A DNA stretch of 64,000 nt from RGIG3178 sp964533965 (GCA_964533965.1 CAZHNN010000005.1:52833-116832); one strand, 5' to 3'. Counted from the first letter of the stretch, positions 37,474 through 46,280 are shown. Made by a program: numbers and translations. The notes: generated from the sequence alone by a model not told the origin.

Positions 37474-37905
37474 TCACCGCAGTTTTTCGTGCAGGTATTC
37501 TATCGCTTCCCTGTATCCTTCAAACCCGTGCCCGGCGATGGTTTTCTCGCACGCCATTCCCGCATAGGATATCCGGCGAAACGGCTCGCGTTGTGAGACA
37601 TCCGTCAGATGCACTTCCACAGCCGGCAATGCCACCGCTTTAAGCGCATCCAGTATTGCGATGCTGGTGTGGGTATACGCCGCCGGATTGATGACGATCG
37701 CATCCATCGCTTGATACGCCGACTGGATCGCATCCACGATGGACCCTTCGTGGTTGGAATGAAAGAACTTGACTTAAATGTTCAACTCCGTGCAAATGCT
37801 ATGAACGTATTGCACAAGATTTTAATAGGTTTGCGCGCCGTAAAGATTTTTCTCGCGTATGCCCAGCATATTCATGTTCGGGCCGTTAATCACTAGCAGT
37901 TTCAT
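37474..37905 (-). pseudogene. aroQ: Type II 3-dehydroquinate dehydratase with two in-frame TAA codons
   Basis: Read in one frame from the ATG at 37905 to the stop at 37474 this is a complete 143-residue AroQ: NGPNMNMLG near the start, FFHSNHEG, INPAAYTHTS, AVEVHLTD and a full C-terminus. Codon 28 (37822-37824) and codon 44 (37774-37776) are both TAA, at sites where AroQ often has an acidic or polar residue, so each could come from GAA, AAA or CAA by one change. There is no frameshift, and the ribosome site GGAGG and the 20-base overlap with aroE-K are intact. If the bases are right, the dehydratase step is lost here unless another gene supplies it. Sequencing error is the main alternative. 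Confidence 0.85.
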
Positions 37906-39121
37906 CGTAAGCCTCCAAAAGTCTTTGCGCCACCTGTTCGATACTGCCATTGCCGTCTATCCGTTGATCGGCAAAATGCAGATACAGAGGCAGCCTTTGT
38001 TGATATAACCTGGCCAATGCGTCCGGTTCCGCGGACAGCGGCCTGCCTTCAATGGGCAATGCCTCCAGATCGCGTTCGATATAGAACAGGACGCCATTTT
38101 GTTTCAAGGGCATATAATTCTCTTCTCTGGTCACCGATCCGCCTCCGGTTGAAATGACTACGCCTGTCTGCTTGCCAACTTCGGCAATGACCTGCGATTC
38201 GATCACCCGAAAAGCCTCTTCACCCTGACTGCGGATGATGTCCGCCGGAGTTCTGCCTGTCTGTTGCTCTATCAACTCGTCTACATCCAAGTGTTTCCGG
38301 TTGCGTTTGGATGCTATAAAATGCCCGATGCTTGTTTTCCCGCAGCCTGGCATGCCGATGAGCACGATATTGGATATCTGCTTTTGAAGGACGCCGTTTA
38401 TTTCCTCAATCTTCGTATCCGGGATCTCTCTTCCAGTAAACAATTCCGAAGCCTTTTTGGCCTGCGCAACCAGCATGAACAGACCGCCGCCGTTTCGTAT
38501 CCCAAGCTTCTGTGCGGTCAAAATCAGCTTCGTACGAAGCGGGTTGTAGATGACATCCAATACCCCGTTACAATTTTTGAACATCGTCAAATCGATGGCC
38601 GAACCCCCATTGTTGGGATACATTCCAACGGGCGTCGTGTTGACGATGCATTCCGCGTCGCTTTGCATGTCGATATTGTCATAGTTGACCCGTCCCTTTC
38701 GCGATACGATGATAACCTCTTTTGCGCCGCCCTCCTTAGCCGCCGCCTGCGCCGTAAGGCTCGTGCCACCGCTTCCCAGGATCAGCACTTTTTTATCAGC
38801 AAAGGAGATGCCTGCCCTTTGAGCCATCGCACAAAACCCGAAAAGATCGGTGTTGTCCCCGATGATTCTGTTGCCTTTGCGCACAAGCGTGTTGACACTG
38901 CCGATGGTCTTTGCAGTTTCCGACAGTTCATCGCAAAAGGGGATGACAGCCTGTTTATAGGGTATGGTGACGTTCAGCCCTTTCCAATCCTGCAAGCGCA
39001 AGAAATTACCCAATTCTTCTGGTGGAAGGCTCACAAGGTCATAGGTGTATTCCCCAAGCATGCCGTGTATTTGTTTTGAAAAGCTGTGTCCCAGCTTTTC
39101 GCCGATCAATCCGTATTGCAT
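37886..39121 (-). CDS. aroE-aroK: Shikimate dehydrogenase - shikimate kinase fusion
   Basis: 411 residues joining two pathway steps. Residues 1-245: AroE, with SxS site HSFSKQIHG, NVTIPYK (catalytic Lys), NTD in IGDNTDLFG and the nucleotide motif LGSGGTSLTA. Residues 250-411: shikimate kinase, with the P-loop GMPGCGKTS (about 253-261), DVDELIEQQTG, STGGGSV and the LID Arg in EGRPLS. Product order: 3-dehydroshikimate to shikimate to shikimate-3-phosphate. It follows pheA after 4 bases and overlaps aroQ. Fusions of this order exist in some Clostridia; both halves look active. Confidence 0.93.
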   Translation of the reverse strand: MQYGLIGEKLGHSFSKQIHGMLGEYTYDLVSLPPEELGNFLRLQDWKGLNVTIPYKQAVIPFCDELSETAKTIGSVNTLVRKGNRIIGDNTDLFGFCAMAQRAGISFADKKVLILGSGGTSLTAQAAAKEGGAKEVIIVSRKGRVNYDNIDMQSDAECIVNTTPVGMYPNNGGSAIDLTMFKNCNGVLDVIYNPLRTKLILTAQKLGIRNGGGLFMLVAQAKKASELFTGREIPDTKIEEINGVLQKQISNIVLIGMPGCGKTSIGHFIASKRNRKHLDVDELIEQQTGRTPADIIRSQGEEAFRVIESQVIAEVGKQTGVVISTGGGSVTREENYMPLKQNGVLFYIERDLEALPIEGRPLSAEPDALARLYQQRLPLYLHFADQRIDGNGSIEQVAQRLLEAYDETASD

Positions 39122-39125
39122 ATCA

Positions 39126-40268
39126 TCAACCCGCTTCAGAGTAGTTGCCCAGGAACACGAACATTTGAAGATCCTTCTCCAGATGTGCCAAAAGCGCTAT
39201 GGTCTCCTGAGATTCGACGGACGCATCAATGTCGAAATAGAACATGAATTCGAAGTCGCTGCCCGGGATCGGCCTGCTTTCAAGCTTGTGCAAATTGATG
39301 CCCAGCGAGGCGAACCTTGCCACGACCGCATACAGTGAACCCGGCTTGTGCGCCGTTGTGAGCATCATGCTGATGCGATTGGCGCCCGGGTAGATTTCAA
39401 GCGATTTTGATATGCAGATGAACCTAGTGTAGTTGTGATCGGTGTTTTGCACATCCGCGTCCAGCCGTTTCAGACCGTAGAGCTGCGCGCAGTTGGGCGA
39501 CGAGATGGCCGCTATATCGTTCCTTCCGGACTCTGATACATACTTTGCCGCGGTCGCCGTATTTTCGTACACCGTTACCTTGATCTCCGGATTTGAGCGC
39601 AGGTATTCGCTGCACTGACTCAAAGCCTGCTCATGGGATACGATTTCGCGTATCGTATGAAGGGATGCGCCGTCGTTTGCCAGCAGTGCGTGGTCGATCT
39701 TCAGCCGAACACTGCGAACGATATAGAAATGGTATTTTCGCATTAGATCATAGACCGCCGTCACCGACCCCGCGGAACTGTTCTCAATCGGAAGGATACC
39801 GTATTGGCAGATGCCGGAATGCACTGCCTGAAACACGCCCTCGAACCGGCTGCAATACATCACATCCGCTATGGGAAAAAGTTTGTCGCAAGCCTGTTGT
39901 GAATAAGCGCCCTCCACTCCCTGGCAAGCAACAACGGCTTTGGTTGGGAAGAGTTTCGGCGTGTTTTGTTGCGCAAATCGTATCTTCTCGATAACTGACG
40001 TCTGCTCGGCCAACTTTTGATTCTGGTAGCTTCGGCTCAGATCGAACAGCGTCGCATACAGCTGTCTGGCATAGCCCGCGTATTCGGGGCCAACAATACC
40101 CGCTACCCGGTTGATAATCTCCCTTTCCCTGCCCGTATCCAGAACGGAAGTGCCGCTCTGTTTTTTATACTCGGCAACCTTTAATACCGTGTCCATACGA
40201 CGGGCAAACAGCCTTGCCAGCTCATCGTCGATCTGGTCGATTTCCTTTCGCAAATACGATAAATCCAT
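39126..40268 (-). CDS. pheA: Chorismate mutase / prephenate dehydratase (P-protein)
   Basis: 380 residues. An AroQ-type chorismate mutase (about 1-90, LRKEIDQIDDELARLFARRM) is followed by prephenate dehydratase (about 108-285, GVEGAYSQQA, ENSSAGSV, NYTRF) and an ACT domain (about 295-375) with the phenylalanine-binding ESRP motif. Turns chorismate into phenylpyruvate; feedback by Phe is expected from the ACT domain. In the aro operon between aroC and aroE-K. Confidence 0.95.
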   Translation of the reverse strand: MDLSYLRKEIDQIDDELARLFARRMDTVLKVAEYKKQSGTSVLDTGREREIINRVAGIVGPEYAGYARQLYATLFDLSRSYQNQKLAEQTSVIEKIRFAQQNTPKLFPTKAVVACQGVEGAYSQQACDKLFPIADVMYCSRFEGVFQAVHSGICQYGILPIENSSAGSVTAVYDLMRKYHFYIVRSVRLKIDHALLANDGASLHTIREIVSHEQALSQCSEYLRSNPEIKVTVYENTATAAKYVSESGRNDIAAISSPNCAQLYGLKRLDADVQNTDHNYTRFICISKSLEIYPGANRISMMLTTAHKPGSLYAVVARFASLGINLHKLESRPIPGSDFEFMFYFDIDASVESQETIALLAHLEKDLQMFVFLGNYSEAG

Positions 40269-40293
40269 CCTAATAACTCCTTTTTGTTTTTAT

Positions 40294-41394
40294 TCAAAAT
40301 CCTGTTTCCGCTGCCCGTTGCAGCATGAGATCAACAAGTGCAACCGCCATTGCAGCTTCCACGCAAGGAACAGCCCTTGGAACGATGCAGGGGTCATGAC
40401 GGCCTTTGACGCTTAACATCGCATCGTTTTTACCTTTAAGGCTGACGGACTGTTGTTCCTTCCCAATGGACGGTGTCGGCTTGAACGCGGCACGGACAAG
40501 AATAGGCATACCGGAACTGATACCGCCAAGACTGCCACCGTGCGAATTGGTCTTCGTCCTGACCCGGCCGTCCGCGTCGTAATAGAAAGGATCGTTGTTC
40601 TGTGAACCGCGAAGCCTAGCACAGGCGAAACCGTTGCCGAATTCGACGCCCTTGACGGCCGGAATGCCGAAGAGGATCTTGGCGAGTGCATTCTCCACAC
40701 CGTCGAACATTGGCTGGCCCAAGCCTGTCGGCACGCCTACGGCGCAGGCTTCCACAATGCCACCGATCGAATCGCCTTCGGATGCAACATCGTGTATTGT
40801 GTTCACCATGCGCTGCCCCGCTTCATCGTCCACGACCGGGAACGGCTTTTGTGCTATGCTCTGAAGCTGGCTGGCATTGATCGAAACCGGATCAAACGGA
40901 ATATCCTCTACAAGGCCGATGGACGCTATATGGGAGCCTATCGTTATGCCCCGATGCAGGAGCATCTGAAGGCAGATCGCTCCTGCGATGCACAACGGCG
41001 CCGTAAGCCTGCCAGAGAACTGCCCGCCGCCTCGTATGTCGTGATGCATCCCGTATTTCTCATAGGCAGCAAAATCCGAATGCGAAGGCCGTGGGATATC
41101 CCGCATCGCCTCGTAATCTTCCGACCTGGCATCGGTGTTTTCGATGATCGCGCACAGCGGCGCGCCACTGGTCGTATTTCCCACAAGTCCGGATAGGAAT
41201 ATGGGTACATCCGCTTCCCTTCTTGATGTGCTGTGGCTTGCCCTGCCTGGCGCACGGCGAAGTAGGAATTGCTGCATCTGTTCCATATCGATGGCTACCC
41301 CTGCAGGGATCCCGTCCATCACAACGCCGATCGCCCTGCTGTGTGACTGCCCGAATATGCTGATGATCAGATGATTACCGATCATGGATGACAT
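40294..41394 (-). CDS. aroC: Chorismate synthase
   Basis: 366 residues from the ATG at 41394, eight bases after GGGAGG; the first in-frame ATG (41400) is too close to that site. FGQSHSRAIGV, RRAPGRASHSTSRREAD and RGGGQFSGR are the FMN and EPSP-binding blocks; GGISSGMPI near the end is also conserved. Removes phosphate from EPSP to give chorismate using reduced FMN. Its start lies inside the end of aroA (20-base overlap). Confidence 0.96.
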   Translation of the reverse strand: MSSMIGNHLIISIFGQSHSRAIGVVMDGIPAGVAIDMEQMQQFLLRRAPGRASHSTSRREADVPIFLSGLVGNTTSGAPLCAIIENTDARSEDYEAMRDIPRPSHSDFAAYEKYGMHHDIRGGGQFSGRLTAPLCIAGAICLQMLLHRGITIGSHIASIGLVEDIPFDPVSINASQLQSIAQKPFPVVDDEAGQRMVNTIHDVASEGDSIGGIVEACAVGVPTGLGQPMFDGVENALAKILFGIPAVKGVEFGNGFACARLRGSQNNDPFYYDADGRVRTKTNSHGGSLGGISSGMPILVRAAFKPTPSIGKEQQSVSLKGKNDAMLSVKGRHDPCIVPRAVPCVEAAMAVALVDLMLQRAAETGF

Positions 41395-42658
41395 GCACAT
41401 CGCCTCCCAATGTTTGAAAATCCTCGAAAAACTCCGGATAGGATTTGTTGACGGCGTCCGCGCCTAAAAGTATGATCGCCTGCTCGCAGGCAATGGAGGC
41501 GACAGCTGCGGACATCACGATGCGGTGATCCCCCTGCCCGTCGATTGCGCCGCCTTTCAACTTCCCTTTTCCATCAATCAGGAGTCCTTCAGGCTCTTCT
41601 TGTACATCGGCGCCTATTGCCTGAAGGTATCCGGACAATGCCGACAGGCGGTCGCTTTCCTTAATGCGGAGCCTGCCTGCATTGCGTATGGTCGTTTTGC
41701 CCTTAGCCACGGCAGCCACAATCACAATTGCCGTGATCAAATCTGGAATTTCCGAGGCGTCGATCGTAACGCCGTGCAGATTGCCCCCGGATACCGATAC
41801 GGTATCCCCCTCTACCTCGACGTTTGCGCCAAACTCCCTTAGGATATCTACCACGCGCCTGTCACCCTGAACGGATTCCAAGTCCAGATGATGGCATGAA
41901 ATCCGCTGCCCGATGGCGCCCGCACAAAGCCAAAATGCCGCGTTGGACCAGTCCCCTTCGGCGCGGATTGCTCCCGGTGAACGGTATGCCTGGTTGCCCG
42001 GGATGAAAAACCCGTCTTTATGCGTTTGGATCTGTATCCCGAATTTCTTCAACGTCGCGATCGTGAGATTCACGTATGGGCGCGACTCCAGATGCGTCGT
42101 AAGCTTGATGCTGCTGTCCGCCGGCAAGAGCGGCAATGCCATCAGAAGTCCGGTGATATACTGAGAGCTGATATTGCCGGGAATGGAGTACTGCCCCGGT
42201 TGCAAGTCACCTGTCATATCGATGGGCAGCGAATGCTGTGAAAACCGTATGCCGTGCCGTTCCATCTCCGAAACGAGTGGGCCCAATGGTCGTTGTGGCA
42301 ATCTGCCTTCCCCGGTAAAGCTGGCATGTAAGCCTAGCGCGGCAGCCACCGGGATCAGAAACCGCACGGTGGAACCGCTTTCCGCACAGTTGAGTTGCAC
42401 AGGCCCCGCAGGCTTTTGTGTGATCGGAACGACATGCCAGACCCCTTCACTCTCTTCGATCTGCGCGCCCATCGCCTTTAGACAGCGGATGGTCGTCAAG
42501 ATATCGTTGGAGAGCGTGGTAAACTGTACCCTCGTTGGCGTTTGGGACAGCGCCGCGCAAATGAGAATGCGGTGCACATCGGATTTAGATGAAATGGCGT
42601 CGATGTCTCCACCGAGCATGCGCGGCTGAATGGAAATATTTTTGTTTTCTGCTTTCAT
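41375..42658 (-). CDS. aroA: 3-phosphoshikimate 1-carboxyvinyltransferase (EPSP synthase)
   Basis: 427 residues from the ATG at 42658, which overlaps the aroB stop (ATGA); the longer frame to 42721 runs inside aroB. Motifs: KSDVHRILICAAL (Lys/Ser for shikimate-3-P), NCAESGSTVRFLIPVAA (NxGT-like, here ESGST), LPQRPLGPL, and RIKESDRLSA. In the LFLGNAGTA-type position this enzyme has NCAESGSTVRF rather than the class I GNAGTA sequence, so it belongs to the more divergent class; glyphosate response is not inferable. Confidence 0.94.
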   Translation of the reverse strand: MKAENKNISIQPRMLGGDIDAISSKSDVHRILICAALSQTPTRVQFTTLSNDILTTIRCLKAMGAQIEESEGVWHVVPITQKPAGPVQLNCAESGSTVRFLIPVAAALGLHASFTGEGRLPQRPLGPLVSEMERHGIRFSQHSLPIDMTGDLQPGQYSIPGNISSQYITGLLMALPLLPADSSIKLTTHLESRPYVNLTIATLKKFGIQIQTHKDGFFIPGNQAYRSPGAIRAEGDWSNAAFWLCAGAIGQRISCHHLDLESVQGDRRVVDILREFGANVEVEGDTVSVSGGNLHGVTIDASEIPDLITAIVIVAAVAKGKTTIRNAGRLRIKESDRLSALSGYLQAIGADVQEEPEGLLIDGKGKLKGGAIDGQGDHRIVMSAAVASIACEQAIILLGADAVNKSYPEFFEDFQTLGGDVHVIHDR

Positions 42659-43713
42659 CTTGAAAGACCATCCTGTATGAATTGCTGCAACTCCGATACC
42701 GGCAGCTGCACCCGTTCGCAAAGGCCGACTCGTTTGGGAAGGATCAGTGTGATGTTCCCGCCCCTGCGCTTTTTATCCCCCATCGCCGCCTGCGCAAGCT
42801 CTGCAGCACTAAAGCTGCAGCTGTCCGGCAGGCCGTTGTGTAACAGCGCTTCACGAAGTGGCTGCGTGCAATCCTCTTCAGAGAATCCCCTTCTCCAGGC
42901 CGCCCTCGAAGCGATGACCATCCCGATGCCCACCGCGATGCCATGGTGTATGGCAAGCCCGCTGCACGTTTCGATGGCATGGCCCACGGTATGCCCAAAG
43001 TTCAGAAGTTGCCGCCTTCCCTCGTCAAATTCATCCTCTCCCACAACTTCCGCTTTCATGGCCACGCACTGTGCGATGACATCCTCCACTTCCTGCATGC
43101 GCAGGCCGTCTTTAAGTTGTAAGAAGAGCTCTTTGCTGCCAAGCATTCCGTACTTGATGGCTTCCGCAATTCCCTCAGCGAAGATCTCCTCCGGCAGGGA
43201 TTGCAGCGCATCCGTATCGCAGATCACCAATTTAGGCTGCCAGAACGATCCTGCAAGGTTTTTCCCTGCGCGGAGGTTGATGGCAGTCTTTCCTCCGACC
43301 GAAGAATCGATGGCAGAGAGAAATGTCGTCGGGATCTGCACATAGGGGATGCCGCGAAGGTAAACGGACGCCGCAAATCCTACTGCGTCACCGATCACGC
43401 CGCCACCCAGAGCTACCAGGATGCCGGAGCGGGTCAATTCCCTCTCACACAGAAAATCCAGTATTTCTTCAAGTGTTTGAAGGCTTTTGGTTCCCTCTCC
43501 GCTGCTCAGAATCAGTCTGTGCACCTTGAAGCCGGCACCTGTGAGCGATTGCTCCACCGTTTGCAGGTATCGCTGCGCCACGTTCTCGTCGGTAATCAGC
43601 GCGACGGTATTGGGCCTGAAGGTCTGAGCCATCAACGTTCCCGCCTGATGCATCAATCCGCCGCCTATGTGGACGTCGTATTCAAAGGTCGCATTGACAT
43701 GTACCGTTTTCAC
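42655..43713 (-). CDS. aroB: 3-dehydroquinate synthase
   Basis: 352 residues from a GTG at 43713, which overlaps the tyrA stop (GTGA) behind AAGGGGG; the ATG 21 bases earlier lies on that site itself. NAD-binding GGGVIGDAVGFAASVYLRG, QIPTTFLSAIDSSVGGKTAINL and the zinc residues in NFGHTVGHAIE are clear. Second step of the shikimate pathway, from DAHP to dehydroquinate. Confidence 0.96.
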   Translation of the reverse strand: MKTVHVNATFEYDVHIGGGLMHQAGTLMAQTFRPNTVALITDENVAQRYLQTVEQSLTGAGFKVHRLILSSGEGTKSLQTLEEILDFLCERELTRSGILVALGGGVIGDAVGFAASVYLRGIPYVQIPTTFLSAIDSSVGGKTAINLRAGKNLAGSFWQPKLVICDTDALQSLPEEIFAEGIAEAIKYGMLGSKELFLQLKDGLRMQEVEDVIAQCVAMKAEVVGEDEFDEGRRQLLNFGHTVGHAIETCSGLAIHHGIAVGIGMVIASRAAWRRGFSEEDCTQPLREALLHNGLPDSCSFSAAELAQAAMGDKKRRGGNITLILPKRVGLCERVQLPVSELQQFIQDGLSR

Positions 43714-44567
43714 CGTTTCGCCCCCTTTCCCCATAAAGCATCGATCTCTTGCTTCGTCTCCCGGCTCTTTTTCAGCATCTCTCTGATAGAGTCTTCATCC
43801 TTCTTTCGAAGTGCTTTGCTGTATTCCATGAGGCGATCTGCCAATCCTTCCACCTCATCGGCAAGATAATCTGCATTTTCCGTAAAGAGCTCTGTCCACA
43901 TCGTTTCATTCAGATACGCCACACGCGTCATGTCCCGAAAGCTCCCGGCAGAAAACCCGATCGACCTTTTTGCGCTATCCGTATCGATATAAGCACAGGA
44001 GATCACGTGCGCGAGCTGGGATGTATAGGAGATGATGAAATCATGTTCCTCTGGCGTGGAAATCTGGGTTCTCCCGAACCCCATGCCCAAAAACACATCT
44101 TTGATCCTCTGCATCGCCCAATCCGGTGTCGACTCATTCGGTGTTAGGATCATCGAGGCCCCTTCAAACAGGTTCTCCCTCGAGGACCCGAACCCCCAGC
44201 GTTCCGTACCCGCCATCGGATGACCGCCCACAAAGACAAATCCGTTTTTTTCAGCAGCAGCCCTCAGGCTATCGCAGACGTGCCGCTTCACACCGCAGCA
44301 GTCCACGACAACCGTCTCGGGCTTGATAAATCGCACGTGAGACAAAACGTATTCCACGGAATCCTTTGGGTAAAGCGCTACGATAACAAGTTCGCAGCTT
44401 GCAAGCGAAGCTTCGTCCAGAGCCCCGTCGATCGCGCCCTCTCTGATTGCAGTCGCTAAGACTGCATCCGAACCATCAATGCCAAAAACGGTATCGCAAC
44501 TCCGTGACTTGATGGTTTTTGCCATGGACCCGCCGATGAGGCCCAATCCGACAACTCCGATGTTCAT
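43710..44567 (-). CDS. tyrA: Prephenate dehydrogenase
   Basis: 285 residues. N-terminal Rossmann domain (GVVGLGLIGGSMAK), HPMAGTERWGFGSS with the catalytic His, and a helical C-terminal domain (SAGSFRDMTRVA). Makes 4-hydroxyphenylpyruvate for tyrosine. There is no ACT domain after the helical part, so feedback by Tyr through ACT is not expected; control may come mainly from the operon attenuator. Lies 11 bases after aroF. Confidence 0.95.
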   Translation of the reverse strand: MNIGVVGLGLIGGSMAKTIKSRSCDTVFGIDGSDAVLATAIREGAIDGALDEASLASCELVIVALYPKDSVEYVLSHVRFIKPETVVVDCCGVKRHVCDSLRAAAEKNGFVFVGGHPMAGTERWGFGSSRENLFEGASMILTPNESTPDWAMQRIKDVFLGMGFGRTQISTPEEHDFIISYTSQLAHVISCAYIDTDSAKRSIGFSAGSFRDMTRVAYLNETMWTELFTENADYLADEVEGLADRLMEYSKALRKKDEDSIREMLKKSRETKQEIDALWGKGAKR

Positions 44568-44578
44568 TAAACGCCCTC

Positions 44579-45583
44579 CTATCGTGCCGCGTACGGCAGG
44601 ATATGCTGAATCCGCTGCATGATATCGTCAAACATCTCGGGGGTGATGGATTGCGGACCGTCGCAAAGTGCGTGCGCAGGATCATTGTGCACCTCGATGA
44701 GCAACCCGTCGGCGCCCGCCGCAGCCGCCGCCAGCGCCATCGGTTTAACAAGATCGGCTCTTCCCGTAGAGTGGCTCGGATCCACCACGACGGGCAGGTG
44801 CGTCAACTTTTTCAGCACGGGAACCGCCGCCAGGTCAAGCGTGGTGCGAGTAGAGGTTTCAAAGGAGCGGATGCCGCGCTCACACAGGATGATCTGGTTG
44901 TTGCCGCCGGCCATCACATATTCTGCGCTCATCAACAGTTCTTCTACCGTATTGCCGAACCCTCGCTTGAGCATGATCGGCCTGTTCAGTTTGCCAAGAG
45001 CCTTTAACAGCTGGAAATTCTGCATGCTGCGCGCGCCGATTTGAAGAACGTCCACACCGTCAAAAAGCGGAAGCGACTCGAGGTCCATCAGCTCGCTGAT
45101 GATCGGAAGGCCGGTCTCTTCCTTTGCCTTCAGCAGGATCTCGATGCCGTCGCCTCTTAACCCCTGGAAGGAGTACGGCGATGTGCGGGGCTTAAACGCG
45201 CCGCCGCGCAACAAGCCCGCACCCGATTTCTTGACGTTTCTGGCAATGGATAGCACCTGTTCTTCGGATTCTACCGAACAGGGGCCCGCCATTACGGTGA
45301 AGGTACCGCCGCCAATCTTCACGCCGCCCACATCGACGATGGTATCGTCGGGATGGAACTTACGGTTCGCGCTCTTGAACGGCTCCATGATGCGTTTGAC
45401 GTCCATGACAATGTCAAGCGCGCGGATGGCGTCGATGTCCACACTCGTCGTGTCGCCGATGAGGCCGATGATGGTCTGTGTTGTACCGACGGATACATGC
45501 GTATCCAGACCGAGGCTTCTGAGCCAGTTGAGAAGGTATTCCTGCTGTTTGGCATCCGGGTTTTGTTTTAAGAGTACGATCAT
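44579..45583 (-). CDS. aroF: DAHP synthase, type I-beta with N-terminal regulatory domain
   Basis: 334 residues. The first 70 form a ferredoxin-like (ACT-related) domain as in the Thermotoga-type enzyme, where it mediates Tyr/Phe feedback. The rest is the TIM barrel: AGPCSVESEEQ, LRGGAFKPRTSPYSFQG, QIGARSMQNF, LKRGFGNTVEE, and metal-site residues in DPSHSTGR and EVHNDPAHALCDGPQ. Condenses erythrose-4-phosphate and PEP, the committed step. First structural gene after the attenuator; AGGAGG precedes the ATG. Confidence 0.96.
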   Translation of the reverse strand: MIVLLKQNPDAKQQEYLLNWLRSLGLDTHVSVGTTQTIIGLIGDTTSVDIDAIRALDIVMDVKRIMEPFKSANRKFHPDDTIVDVGGVKIGGGTFTVMAGPCSVESEEQVLSIARNVKKSGAGLLRGGAFKPRTSPYSFQGLRGDGIEILLKAKEETGLPIISELMDLESLPLFDGVDVLQIGARSMQNFQLLKALGKLNRPIMLKRGFGNTVEELLMSAEYVMAGGNNQIILCERGIRSFETSTRTTLDLAAVPVLKKLTHLPVVVDPSHSTGRADLVKPMALAAAAAGADGLLIEVHNDPAHALCDGPQSITPEMFDDIMQRIQHILPYAAR

Positions 45584-45606
45584 GTCTGTATCCTCCTTTT
45601 GGTTAT

Positions 45607-45640
45607 AAAAAAAGTTCCACAGTGAATTTCACTGTGGAAC
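45607..45640 (-). terminator. Attenuator terminator of the aro operon (3:4 stem)
   Basis: GTTCCACAGTGAA pairs with TTCACTGTGGAAC (45614-45640), then seven T (45607-45613), 24 bases before aroF. Its upstream arm can instead pair with 45694-45706, inside the leader peptide gene. Confidence 0.93.
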
Positions 45641-45667
45641 CGGGTTTCTTCGTCTTTGCTTTCGCTT

Positions 45668-45772
45668 TTACTCTTGCTCCCTGTTTCCGTATGCAGCAAA
45701 ATTCACCTTATCGGGAAAGCCGGTAAAGTAAAAGTAAAAGTAATAATAGTTTGCTGCAACGTATTTCTGCAT
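45668..45772 (-). CDS. Aromatic leader peptide controlling the aro operon
   Basis: A 34-codon open frame missed by length filters. It starts MQKYVAAN and then reads YYYFYFYF at residues 9-16, with 7 Tyr and 5 Phe in 34 in total. It ends with TAA 28 bases before the terminator hairpin. Segment 45694-45706 (codons 23-27) is complementary over 13 bases to terminator arm 45622-45634. A ribosome stalled on the Tyr/Phe codons leaves this segment free to form the antiterminator; one that reaches the stop covers it, and the terminator forms. This is the classic pheA/trp type of attenuation. The ribosome site is weak (AAGGGAG, 15 bases away), which is the main soft point. Confidence 0.85.
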   Translation of the reverse strand: MQKYVAANYYYFYFYFTGFPDKVNFAAYGNREQE

Positions 45773-45901
45773 GGAGCCGAAAGCAATCTCCCTTGTTTTG
45801 ATTTTGATCAGACTACCATAAAATAGCAGCCTTGTAAAGTATACTATTCTAAATTTCTAAAAAATTATACATGGTATAAACTGTGTGTCATCACGGGAAA
45901 C

Positions 45902-45927
45902 AAAAAAGCGCCTACTCAGCGCTTTTT
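45902..45927 (-). terminator. Terminator of the tRNA / 6S operon
   Basis: The stem AAAGCGC(TG) / (TA)GGCGCTTTTTT lies directly after tRNA-Glu on the minus strand. Confidence 0.85.
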
Positions 45928-45930
45928 CTT

Positions 45931-46005
45931 TGGTAGCTCCTAGGGGAATCGAACCCCTGTTACCGCCTTGAGAGGGCGGTGTCTTGACCGCTTGACCAAG
46001 GAGCC
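45931..46005 (-). tRNA. tRNA-Glu (anticodon CTC)
   Basis: 75 bases with encoded CCA. The acceptor GGCTCCT pairs with AGGAGCT; the anticodon loop CTCTCAA gives CTC, reading GAG. Last RNA of the operon. Confidence 0.93.
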
Positions 46006-46008
46006 AAG

Positions 46009-46082
46009 TGGCAGCGGAACTAGGATTCGAACCTAGACAATACGAGTCAGAGTCGTAGGTGCTACCGTTACACAATTCCGCT
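46009..46082 (-). tRNA. tRNA-Gln (anticodon CTG)
   Basis: 74 bases with encoded CCA. The acceptor AGCGGAA pairs with TTCCGCT; the anticodon loop CTCTGAC gives CTG, reading CAG. Four bases separate it from tRNA-Glu. Confidence 0.92.
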
Positions 46083-46090
46083 ATGCCATA

Positions 46091-46277
46091 ACATGTGTTC
46101 CCGCAGTGCCGTTCGCCCCCCGTTTACAACCCGCCTCTCTGGCAGGTGGGTGCTCTGTCAGCCTTTTCCGCGATCCCGCATAAATGTGGGCGTGGCGTAC
46201 TGGGAACATGAACTCGAGCTCCCGTTGTAAAACTGTGGGTTTAAAATAGAGAGCTTACGAACACCACAGGAACGGAA
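46091..46277 (-). ncRNA. ssrS: Probable 6S RNA (SsrS)
   Basis: About 187 bases between tRNA-Val and tRNA-Gln with no reading frame of note. The two ends pair into a long closing stem (GUUCCUGUGGUGUUCG with CGAACGGCACUGCGGGAAC). The strand then opens into a large asymmetric middle and a long imperfect terminal hairpin, the 6S layout. The word GUGUUCGUAAGC next to the closing stem matches the 6S 5' side in other bacteria. 6S RNA imitates open promoter DNA and binds RNA polymerase. The length and fold argue against SRP RNA, tmRNA and RNase P. Confidence 0.62.
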
Positions 46278-46280
46278 TGC

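Noticed and set aside
37774..37824. TAA reassigned to an amino acid in this organism
   Set aside because: TAA serves as the normal stop in other genes here (for example the leader peptide and the gene ending at 1802), so reassignment does not fit.
45857..46075. 72-residue open frame across tRNA-Glu and tRNA-Gln
   Set aside because: It is made of tRNA sequence.
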